Positions 56,189-64,000 of a stretch of DNA of 64,000 nt are shown in pieces. Both the position numbers and the translations under genes were made by a program. The notes below the pieces were generated by a model, which saw only the letters and a list, made by a program, of their open reading frames with translations, did not search any database and was not told where the DNA came from. Position 1 is the stretch's first letter; every line of letters starts with the position of its first letter. Source of the stretch: an uncultured Sphingomonadaceae bacterium (GTDB lineage: Bacteria > Pseudomonadota > Alphaproteobacteria > Sphingomonadales > Sphingomonadaceae); contig CANLCX010000001.1 of NCBI GenBank assembly GCA_947489315.1, positions 189,501 to 253,500 of the forward strand, in the 5' to 3' direction.

Positions 56189-56859
56189 TAATCCCAATCG
56201 ATGATTTTCCACCCTTGCTTCTTGGCTAATGCGCGCAGCTTTGGCGTTGGTGTCGTCGCAATTGCTTCATCGGCAAATTCGAGCATGGGCGCGTCACTGA
56301 CATGGTCGGAATAGGCGCGGATATGGATGGCTTCACGGGCTAAGCCTTGCTCGTCCAGAAAGACCTTGATCCGGTCAAGCTTGGCTTCGTCATAGCAATT
56401 TTCGCCGACAATTTCCGGTAGCACTTGCCCCTGCTCATCGATTTCCAACTTGGTCGCGATAACATCATCAAAGCCCAGTCGCGTGGCTATGGCGTTGACA
56501 TAAAGCTCATAAGAAGCCGTCGCCAACACCAGCTTTCTGCCTTCCGCTCGGTCAGCTTCGACCTGCGCAATGGCTTTGGCATAGCTATTCGCCTGCATCA
56601 CTTTGTCGGCATAGCTCTCGATATGCGGCTCCAGCTTTGCAAGGCTCGGTTTGCTGCCGAGCAACAGCCTCTGATTATAGGTTTTTAGGCCCTTGCGGCT
56701 GATCAGCTTCAAACCATAGCCGATAAACCCGAAGGGTAGCAGCGGAAGGAAAACCAGCCGCCATGGCGCGCGCGCGAACAGCATGTGAAACAGGAACGGC
56801 GTATAGGTCCCTCGCACCGTAATCGTCCGATCCATATCGTAAATAGCCAACTTAGTCAT
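56188..56859 (-). CDS. HAD-IB family hydrolase (SerB-like phosphatase)
   Basis: MTKLAIYDMDRTITVRGTYTPFL, LVLATASYELYVNAIA, AYSDHVSDAPMLEFAD. Confidence 0.9.
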   Translation of the reverse strand: MTKLAIYDMDRTITVRGTYTPFLFHMLFARAPWRLVFLPLLPFGFIGYGLKLISRKGLKTYNQRLLLGSKPSLAKLEPHIESYADKVMQANSYAKAIAQVEADRAEGRKLVLATASYELYVNAIATRLGFDDVIATKLEIDEQGQVLPEIVGENCYDEAKLDRIKVFLDEQGLAREAIHIRAYSDHVSDAPMLEFADEAIATTPTPKLRALAKKQGWKIIDWD

Positions 56860-56966
56860 CGCGCCCCATTTCTCAGTAATGCGATCCTATTAGCAGCACC
56901 GACAAGAATGCACCAAATAAATGACTTGTCATAATGGCTTGAGCTTTCAGCGAATTTCGGTCACCA

Positions 56967-58088
56967 ATGGCGGTGATGACAGTGCCTAGCGATTTTGTCG
57001 AAGAAATGACGGAAGACGGAGTGACTTCACTGCGCTTCACCGGTGATCTGTCTATCGCAGCCATCGGCGATTTGCCGGAACGTTTGCGCGATTATGGCGA
57101 GGGCGTGCAGCGGCTCGACCTCTCCGATATTGGTTATATCGATACCGTTGGCGCCTGGTTAATCCACCGCACGGCTCGCGATAGTGGCGCTGAAATTGTC
57201 GGTGGGGATAACGACGCGGAACGCTTGATCGCCGCCGTGAGCGGAGTTGATCAACCCGCTGAAGTACGTCCGGATCCCCCCAATCCCGTCATTCGCGTGT
57301 TGGATGAAGTGGGCGAAGCGACAACAATCGCCTTGACGACTTTGGCCGGTTTGGTCGGATTTTTTGGTTCCGTCCTGGTTTCTGCTGGTTCATTGATTCG
57401 GCATCCTGGGCGTATCCGTTGGAATGCAGTGATCCAGCGATTTGATGTGGTTGGTGTGCGCGCGTTGGGAATTATCGGATTGATGAGCTTTCTGATCGGC
57501 TTGGTGATTGCCCAACAGGGCGCGGTTCAGCTGAGGCAATTTGGCGCGGAGGTCTTCACCGTCAATCTGGTTGGACGCCTGACTATGCGGGAACTGGGCG
57601 TCCTGATGACCGCCATCATGGTTGCGGGCCGTTCTGGTTCCGCTTTTGCCGCGCAAATCGGGACGATGAAGCTGACCGAAGAAATTGACGCGATGCGCAC
57701 CATTGGGGTGTCACCGGTCGAAGCTTTGGTGCTGCCGCGCTTTCTCGCGGCGGTTTTCATGCTCCCGTTGCTGGGTTTCTATGCATCGGTTGTCGCGATC
57801 ATCGGCGGCGGCCTGCTGAGCTGGGTAGAGCTGGACATTCCGCCCGCGACCTTTTTCGCGCGGATCCGTGAAGTGGTGCCGCTGACCGATGTCTATGTCG
57901 GCCTCGTCAAGGCGCCGGTATTCGGCGCGATCATCGCTGTTTGTGGCTGTTATCAGGGAATGCAGGTCAAAGGAAATGCCGAAGAAGTCGGCAAACGGAC
58001 AACCGCTGCGGTGGTACAGGCGATATTCCTGGTCATCGTGCTCGACGCGTTTTTTGCCGTATTTTTCAGCTGGATCGGATGGAACTGA
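56967..58088 (+). CDS. mlaE: MlaE-family lipid ABC transporter permease with N-terminal STAS domain
   Basis: STAS-like LDLSDIGYIDTVGAWLI then MlaE core RELGVLMTAIMVAGRSGSAFAAQIGTMKLTEEIDAMRTIGVSPVEALVLPR. Confidence 0.94.
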   Translation: MAVMTVPSDFVEEMTEDGVTSLRFTGDLSIAAIGDLPERLRDYGEGVQRLDLSDIGYIDTVGAWLIHRTARDSGAEIVGGDNDAERLIAAVSGVDQPAEVRPDPPNPVIRVLDEVGEATTIALTTLAGLVGFFGSVLVSAGSLIRHPGRIRWNAVIQRFDVVGVRALGIIGLMSFLIGLVIAQQGAVQLRQFGAEVFTVNLVGRLTMRELGVLMTAIMVAGRSGSAFAAQIGTMKLTEEIDAMRTIGVSPVEALVLPRFLAAVFMLPLLGFYASVVAIIGGGLLSWVELDIPPATFFARIREVVPLTDVYVGLVKAPVFGAIIAVCGCYQGMQVKGNAEEVGKRTTAAVVQAIFLVIVLDAFFAVFFSWIGWN

Positions 58089-58903
58089 TGGTTGATGAAG
58101 ATCCTATCATCGTAGACCGCGAATTTTCTGGGCCGCTGATTTGTGTTAAAGGGCTGCGCAACAGCTTTGGCGATCAGGTGGTTCATGAAGGCCTAGATAT
58201 TGACGTCCGCAAGGGCGAGATTTTGGGAGTGGTCGGTGGGTCCGGCACCGGAAAATCGGTATTGATGCGCTCCATTATCGGGCTGCAACAACCCGATGAG
58301 GGTTCCATCGAAGTGTTCGGTGAATCGCTGTTGGGTCGCTCGGATGCCGAAACCATAGATGTGCGCAAACGCTGGGGCGTTTTGTTTCAGGGCGGCGCAT
58401 TATTTTCTACGCTGACCGTGGCAGAAAATGTGATGGTTCCGATCCGCGAGTTTTACCCCGAAATGGACCGTGATTTCAGGCGAGAAGTGGCCAAATATAA
58501 AGTCTGCCTGTCCGGTTTGCCGCCCGAGGCTTCGCCCAAATATCCATCGGAACTGTCCGGAGGGATGAGAAAACGAGCAGGGATCGCTCGGGCGCTGGCG
58601 TTGGACCCAGAGCTGTTGTTTCTGGACGAACCCACCGCTGGACTGGACCCGATTGGCGCTGCGGCTTTTGATAATTTGACCCGGGAATTGCAACAGACTT
58701 TGGGGCTTACGGTTTTTCTAATCACTCACGATCTGGATACGCTTCATGCCATTTGCGACCGGGTAGCCGTGCTCGCCGACAAACAAGTGATTGCCGTGGG
58801 AACGATACCAGAGCTGCTCGCTATGGATCATCCGTGGATACAGGAATATTTCAATGGTCCGCGCGGGCGCATGGCAGCATCACAGACGGCGAGTGGAAAT
58901 TGA
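58088..58903 (+). CDS. mlaF: MlaF-family ABC transporter ATP-binding protein
   Basis: Walker A GGSGTGKSVLMR, LSGGMRKRAGIARAL, LLFLDEPTAGLDP. Confidence 0.94.
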   Translation: MVDEDPIIVDREFSGPLICVKGLRNSFGDQVVHEGLDIDVRKGEILGVVGGSGTGKSVLMRSIIGLQQPDEGSIEVFGESLLGRSDAETIDVRKRWGVLFQGGALFSTLTVAENVMVPIREFYPEMDRDFRREVAKYKVCLSGLPPEASPKYPSELSGGMRKRAGIARALALDPELLFLDEPTAGLDPIGAAAFDNLTRELQQTLGLTVFLITHDLDTLHAICDRVAVLADKQVIAVGTIPELLAMDHPWIQEYFNGPRGRMAASQTASGN

Positions 58904-58967
58904 AAATGCCCGCTAAATACAGAGATTTGTTGCAGGTGCCGATCCGGCTGGCCATAAAGGTGAAATA

Positions 58968-59915
58968 ATGGAGACACGGTCCAATCATATTCTTGTGGGT
59001 GCTATCACCCTGATCTTGCTTGCTTTGGTGGCGGCATTTCTGGTGTGGATTGTCCGTTTTGGCGATGGTGCGCAGAAAGAATATGATATTTTCTTCGCTC
59101 AATCCGTTGGCGGCCTTGCCAAGGGGACTGGCGTTACTTTTGCCGGTGTTCCATCGGGCCAGGTCTTGGGTGTGGAATTGTGGAAAAAGGACCCGAATTT
59201 CGTGCGGGTGCGCATCGCGGTGAGCGAAGAAACACCGATTTTGCAGGGCACGACGGCAACGATCCAGAGCATCAGTTTTACCGCCCCACCCAATATCCAA
59301 CTCGATGGTGCGGTTAAAGGCGCGCCACCTATCGTCGATCTCGGGCCTGAAGGCGTTCCGGTCATTCCGACCAAGCCCGGCGCATTGGGGGAGCTGCTAA
59401 ACAGCGCGCCATTGGTGGTGGAGCGGCTAGCAACCCTGACAGACCGGCTGACTTTATTGTTGTCGGACAAGAACCAGGAATCCATCGAAGGTATTTTGAA
59501 CAATACCGAGCAGCTGACCGGCAGTCTGGCGAAGCAAGCGCCCAATCTGGAAGCGTTGATGGCGGAATCGGCGATTGCAATTCGCAATGCCGGACAAACG
59601 GCCGAAAAGCTCTCTTCCGTTGCGGATAATGCCAATCAGCTATTGAGCAATAATGGCGAACCATTGGCGAAAAACCTCACCAAAACCTTGGCTGCTGCAG
59701 AGAAAAGCATGGCGGCGTTGAACGTTGTTCTGGATGATGCACGTCCCGGGGTTCAGCAACTGGGAACCAAAACATTGCCCGAAGTCGATCAACTCGTTCA
59801 GGATATGCAGGCGCTGACGAAATCGCTCACGTCAGTGACCGAGCGGCTGGATCAGGGCGGGGCAGGGTCATTACTATCTGCGCCCACGCTGCCAGATTAT
59901 GAACCAGGCAAATAG
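58968..59915 (+). CDS. mlaD: MlaD/MCE-family substrate-binding protein
   Basis: N-terminal TM; FFAQSVGGLAKGTGVTFAGVPSGQVLGVELWKKDPNFVRVRIAVSEETPILQGTTATI MCE domain. Confidence 0.93.
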   Translation: METRSNHILVGAITLILLALVAAFLVWIVRFGDGAQKEYDIFFAQSVGGLAKGTGVTFAGVPSGQVLGVELWKKDPNFVRVRIAVSEETPILQGTTATIQSISFTAPPNIQLDGAVKGAPPIVDLGPEGVPVIPTKPGALGELLNSAPLVVERLATLTDRLTLLLSDKNQESIEGILNNTEQLTGSLAKQAPNLEALMAESAIAIRNAGQTAEKLSSVADNANQLLSNNGEPLAKNLTKTLAAAEKSMAALNVVLDDARPGVQQLGTKTLPEVDQLVQDMQALTKSLTSVTERLDQGGAGSLLSAPTLPDYEPGK

Positions 59916-59923
59916 AGGCACCA

Positions 59924-60538
59924 ATGGGAAAGCAAGGCTTCATGACCATATTCCATAAGACAAAATCCTTGGGGTTATTGGCTGGCCTTGGCCTGCTGAG
60001 TGCATGCGTTAGTTTTGGCGGCGCGGAACCACCGCCATTTCTATTGTCGCTGACGTCGGGCATGCAAGTCGATGCTGGTGCGGTCCGTGCGGGCCCTAGG
60101 GCTGGTGCTTTGGTGGTTCGGTTGCCTTCCACACCGCAAAAATTGAACAATCTGCGTGTACCGGTCCAGACCGGTGCCACCGGAATCGCCTATCTGAAAG
60201 AAGCAACCTGGGTCGACAAACCGGCCCGGCTTTTCCAAGGGCTGCTTACAGAAACCATCGCGGCCAAGAATAACCGGCTGGTGCTGACACCCGTTCAGGC
60301 GCAGGGGAAAGCAGATACCTATCTGGCCGGTGAACTGGTCAATTTCGGTCTGGATGGCCCGAGTTTGACGGTCACTGTCACTTATGACGCCGTGAAAATG
60401 CGTCAAGGCCAGCCGATCGAGAAACGGCGTTTTGAGGTTAGTGAGAAAGTTTTTGCAGCCGAAGCAGGCCCGGTGGGTCAGGCTTTGAATAGTGCAGCGA
60501 ATAAAGTGGTTCTGGAAGTGGCGGACTGGGTCGGTTGA
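59924..60538 (+). CDS. ABC-type transport auxiliary lipoprotein
   Basis: LSACVSFGG lipobox; VVRLPSTPQKLNNLRVPVQTGATGIAYLKEATWVDKPARLFQGLLTETI. Confidence 0.88.
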   Translation: MGKQGFMTIFHKTKSLGLLAGLGLLSACVSFGGAEPPPFLLSLTSGMQVDAGAVRAGPRAGALVVRLPSTPQKLNNLRVPVQTGATGIAYLKEATWVDKPARLFQGLLTETIAAKNNRLVLTPVQAQGKADTYLAGELVNFGLDGPSLTVTVTYDAVKMRQGQPIEKRRFEVSEKVFAAEAGPVGQALNSAANKVVLEVADWVG

Positions 60539-60560
60539 TCGATATCACTGGGCTCAACGC

Positions 60561-61625
60561 TTAACTTTCGCCGTAAACAAAGCCTTCCGGTTCTGGCCAT
60601 TCCATTGATGTTGCTGCCATGACCCGAAACAGCCTGCCCATTTCATCGAGATGCGTTAGCCGATGATGGGCGGCGCGAATGGAGCCCGCCTGTTTGGGTG
60701 CGCGCTCAGCCAGTTTTTTGGCTCTTTGGTCAATCCCAAGTGCTTTGAGCCACTGGCCCTGTTCTGCTGGACCATGGACGGATAAAAGTCGGGTTTTGGC
60801 GATATTAGCGAGGCTGTGAAAATTGACATGGGCCGTGAGATCAGAGGTTCCCGGGCTGTCAAACGGGCTGATTGGCAAATGGTCTTTGACCGCTTGCAAC
60901 GTACTGCCTGTGCCCGGCCGATCATAGCCATAGTCGATGACCAATATCACCCCGCCCTGTTTAGCGAGCCGGCCGGCGAGCTTTTCGAAAAGTTGCGAAC
61001 TAGCCGGTGAGCTTTCCAATATCGTTCCGTTGGGCAAACCGGCAGAGGATTTGGAAACCTGATTTTCAATGGTTTGCGTGCCGGGAATGGCGATAAATTT
61101 ATTGCGATCCCGGGCAACCATATGACGGCGCCATCCCGCCTGCGTAGAGACAAATTGTTCTACCGGCAGGGCATCGAAAAATTCATTGGCGACGATCATG
61201 AGCGGTGCATCGGTTGGCAGACTGTCGATGCTCTCATGCCATGCAGCACTGGTATGCAGTGCGGCTTGTTTGGTTTTTAGAACGGGGCTTGTTTCAACAA
61301 AATGGACTTGCGGATCACAGCCGAATTTCGCCATGGCGCGCCGCGCATCCGCCGCGAGGGTTCCGCGGCCGGGGCCCAGTTCCACATAATGGACATGATC
61401 GGGACTGCCTTTGCGGAGCCATAGGTCCGATAGCCATATTCCGATCAGCTCCCCGAACATCTGACTAATCTCTGGCGCGGTTACGAAATCGCCATCCTCG
61501 CCAATCGGGTCTTTGCTCGCATAATAAGACGCATTGGCAATGCCGATATACTCACTGAGTGGAATCGGCCCTTCTCGGTCGATTTTTTCAGCGAGGATAT
61601 GCGCGGCCGATAGGCTCTCAGGCAA
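60561..61625 (-). CDS. SAM-dependent methyltransferase, MidA/NDUFAF7 family
   Basis: [73 protein letters not shown]. Confidence 0.93.
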   Translation of the reverse strand: MPESLSAAHILAEKIDREGPIPLSEYIGIANASYYASKDPIGEDGDFVTAPEISQMFGELIGIWLSDLWLRKGSPDHVHYVELGPGRGTLAADARRAMAKFGCDPQVHFVETSPVLKTKQAALHTSAAWHESIDSLPTDAPLMIVANEFFDALPVEQFVSTQAGWRRHMVARDRNKFIAIPGTQTIENQVSKSSAGLPNGTILESSPASSQLFEKLAGRLAKQGGVILVIDYGYDRPGTGSTLQAVKDHLPISPFDSPGTSDLTAHVNFHSLANIAKTRLLSVHGPAEQGQWLKALGIDQRAKKLAERAPKQAGSIRAAHHRLTHLDEMGRLFRVMAATSMEWPEPEGFVYGES

Positions 61626-62484
61626 CGCTCTTGTCCCCAGCGGTTGGTTCCACGCGCACGCGCCGGCCCTTGGCCGTAAACACCAGATAGATACCGAGCA
61701 GTAACATCGGCACCGTCAGGGTCTGTCCCATGGTCAGGCCCCAGCTGAGATTTTCTAGGCCCTTATCCGGCTGGCGGAAAAATTCGACCGTGAACCGGCT
61801 GAGCCCGTAAACCAGCAGGCCGGTGCCGACCAATTTGCCCGGATGATAGCGCGCGTCGGTTTTCCAGAACAGCAGCGACGTGATGATGAAGTAAAGCAAC
61901 CCTTCCAGACCTGCTTCATAAAGCTGGCTCGGATGGCGAGGCAAATCACCAGCTGCAGTTTGCGTAAATACAATTGCCCAAGGAACATCAGTGACGCGGC
62001 CCCAAAGCTCGCCATTGACGAAATTGGCCAAGCGGCCAAAGAGCAGGCCGAACGGAATAACACAGGCGATATAGTCACAAATGCGCAAGAAACTAAGCTT
62101 TTCCTTCCGGGATATGTACCAGATGGCGAGCACGACACCCAAAACACCACCATGGAGCGACATGCCGCCATTCCAGACTTGGAGTATTTCAATCGGGTTG
62201 GACAATATTGCCGGATTATAGAAAAATACGTAGCCGAGCCGCCCACCGAGAATGATACCCAGCGTTGCATAGAAAATCATATCATCTGCATGGCGCCGCG
62301 CCAAGGGAGCGCCGGGCTGAACGATCAGCTTGGTGAGATACCAATAGCCGATCAAAATGCCCGCCAGATAGGCCAGTGAGTACCATTTTAACTGGAAAAA
62401 CCCGAGGTCAAGTGCGTTGGGAGACAGTCCCAATTCCTCAAATCGCGTAAATTGCGCCGCACTTGCAAGAATAATATCAATCAA
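61618..62484 (-). CDS. lgt: Prolipoprotein diacylglyceryl transferase
   Basis: [60 protein letters not shown]. Confidence 0.97.
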   Translation of the reverse strand: MIDIILASAAQFTRFEELGLSPNALDLGFFQLKWYSLAYLAGILIGYWYLTKLIVQPGAPLARRHADDMIFYATLGIILGGRLGYVFFYNPAILSNPIEILQVWNGGMSLHGGVLGVVLAIWYISRKEKLSFLRICDYIACVIPFGLLFGRLANFVNGELWGRVTDVPWAIVFTQTAAGDLPRHPSQLYEAGLEGLLYFIITSLLFWKTDARYHPGKLVGTGLLVYGLSRFTVEFFRQPDKGLENLSWGLTMGQTLTVPMLLLGIYLVFTAKGRRVRVEPTAGDKSVA

Positions 62485-62589
62485 CTCTTTTCCCCATCAG
62501 GTTTCATCGTCATATAGCAAGGGCATATAACGGGAAATTCTCCGATACCAAGAGGGAAACCCAAACTGACTTTGCGGGAGAAAAATGAA

Positions 62590-64000
62590 ATGCCGTCGCC
62601 ATTAGACACGATGATCAACGAAACGCTGGCTGCGATGACGCAGCCGGGACAGCTTTTGGAGCTGGATAAGGTCCAGAAATATGGCGTGGACATGCCCATT
62701 TTCAAAAATGCCCCGAATAATGTTTCCGATTATTTTGCCTTTTTCTGCATGCAGCATGCGGATAAGGAATTTCTCGTTGATGGCGATATCCGGCTGACTT
62801 TCAAGGATACTTATGCCGCTGCGCGTGTGTTGGCTGGCGGCCTTGTCGCCGGACATGGCGTTCAAAAAGGCGATCGGATCGGTATAGCGGCACGCAATTC
62901 GGCAAATTGGATTATCCTCGACATGGCGATCACCATGGCTGGTGGCGTGTCTACCAAGCTTAATGGTTGGTGGCAGGGTGATGAGCTGGCTGATGGTATT
63001 GAGGATGTCAGTTGCTCGATTGTTTTTGCCGACAAACAACGCGCCGCGCGCTTGTCCGAATCGGGTCGCGATCATGGAGCGGAAATTGTGCTGTTCGAAC
63101 ATGACCTGCCGCCGCTCGAAGGTTTGAAGGCCTGTCTCGCAAAAGGCGGGGACGCCCAAACCGCGCTGCCGCAAATGGGGCCTGAGGATAATGCGACGAT
63201 ATTGTTCACATCTGGTTCCACCGGGCGGTCCAAAGGCGCCTATGCCGAGCACCGGTCGGTTGTTCAGGGCGCGATGAGCTTTGTCGGCGCTTTTGCGGTC
63301 ATGGCGCATCTGATGGAAAAAGCCGGAACTTTGCCGGATATTCAGCCAACCGCCTTGGTTGCTGTGCCGTTATTTCATGTCACGGCTTCCGTGCCGTTGA
63401 TCCTCGTTAGCTTTGCCATCGGCCGTAAGCTGGTGATGATGAAAAAATGGGATGCCGAAGAAGCGATGCGTCTCATCGAAAAAGAAAAAGTGACCTATTT
63501 TGTCGGCGTACCGCTGATGAGCATGGAGATTTACTCGCACCCCAAACTGGCCGATTATGATCTCAGTACCTGCGTTTCCATGGCTGCTGGCGGCGCGCCA
63601 CGGCCGGTGGAGCATGTCAAACGGATTAAGGAAGGCATGGGCAAGGGTTTCCCGCTCATTGGCTATGGTCTGACTGAAACCAACGGCGTGGGTTGCTCGA
63701 ACACCAATGAAAATTATCTCGAGAAGCCGGATAGCACTGGTCGCGCGACGCCACCGATTGTGGATGTCGGAATATTGGACGATGATGGCAATAAGGTAGC
63801 GCAGGGTGAGCGCGGCGAAGTGTGTATCCGCAGCAGCGCCAATTTCACGGGCTATTGGAACAACGAACAGGCGACCAAGGAAGCCTTTACCGACGATGGA
63901 TATTTCCGCAGCGGCGATATCGGTTATCTCGACCCGGACGGCTATCTCTATATTGTCGATCGCAAGAAAGAGATTATCATTCGTGGCGGCGAAAATATCA
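62590..64000 (+). CDS. AMP-dependent acyl-CoA ligase/synthetase (3' truncated by window; not in ORF track)
   Basis: Open frame from ATG 62590: MPSPLDTMINETLAAMTQPGQLLELDKVQKYG...ILFTSGSTGRSKGAYAEH...GYGLTETNGVG...YFRSGDIGYLDPDGYLYIVDRKKEIIIRGGENI. Confidence 0.95.
   Translation, partial: MPSPLDTMINETLAAMTQPGQLLELDKVQKYGVDMPIFKNAPNNVSDYFAFFCMQHADKEFLVDGDIRLTFKDTYAAARVLAGGLVAGHGVQKGDRIGIAARNSANWIILDMAITMAGGVSTKLNGWWQGDELADGIEDVSCSIVFADKQRAARLSESGRDHGAEIVLFEHDLPPLEGLKACLAKGGDAQTALPQMGPEDNATILFTSGSTGRSKGAYAEHRSVVQGAMSFVGAFAVMAHLMEKAGTLPDIQPTALVAVPLFHVTASVPLILVSFAIGRKLVMMKKWDAEEAMRLIEKEKVTYFVGVPLMSMEIYSHPKLADYDLSTCVSMAAGGAPRPVEHVKRIKEGMGKGFPLIGYGLTETNGVGCSNTNENYLEKPDSTGRATPPIVDVGILDDDGNKVAQGERGEVCIRSSANFTGYWNNEQATKEAFTDDGYFRSGDIGYLDPDGYLYIVDRKKEIIIRGGENI

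Noticed and set aside
56967-60538. Mla operon as a novel system
   Set aside because: STAS-MlaE, MlaF, MlaD and auxiliary lipoprotein order is the ordinary alphaproteobacterial lipid-transport arrangement.
62602-63309. 235-aa minus-strand ORF at the right end
   Set aside because: Antisense to the truncated acyl-CoA ligase, whose plus frame has clear AMP-binding motifs.

Overview
This is a 64 kb chromosomal window from an alphaproteobacterium, most likely a sphingomonad (my inference from gene content, PEPxxWA-CTERM sorting and codon style). It is mostly ordinary chromosome with several accessory patches. The left end has the parC 3' end and then a probable Zur-controlled zinc-homeostasis island: COG0523 GTPase, DUF1826, MerC-like protein, Fur/Zur regulator, and a MacB/LolCDE-like ABC transporter with a His-rich loop plus DUF3299. 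Next come a TetR regulator with a perfect 18-bp inverted operator pair, a MipA/OmpV protein, an apparently exported FAH-family protein and a 7TMR-DISM histidine kinase/NarL regulator pair. Between about 14.6 and 20.3 kb lies a same-strand run of signal-peptide proteins, mostly of unknown function, with internal paralogy; this is the best candidate for an undescribed system. The rest is largely housekeeping: cca, NUDIX, tag, a GGDEF-EAL protein, a LuxR solo, an aarF/UbiB-like kinase, pepN, a DASS transporter, a Cys/Met PLP enzyme, an Mla operon, a MidA-like methyltransferase, lgt and an acyl-CoA ligase. Non-coding structure includes six loci of a dispersed GTCCGCT...AGCGGAC palindrome (two flanking an Imm11/DUF1629-like gene), a degraded duplicate of the 3' end of the Cys/Met PLP gene next to a 148-bp element with perfect 25-bp terminal inverted repeats, two near-identical candidate Zur boxes, and a recurring GTG-N6-CACTAT dyad upstream of exported or membrane protein genes. 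No rRNA, tRNA or CRISPR array was recognised. All family calls are from reading the translations; no database search was run.
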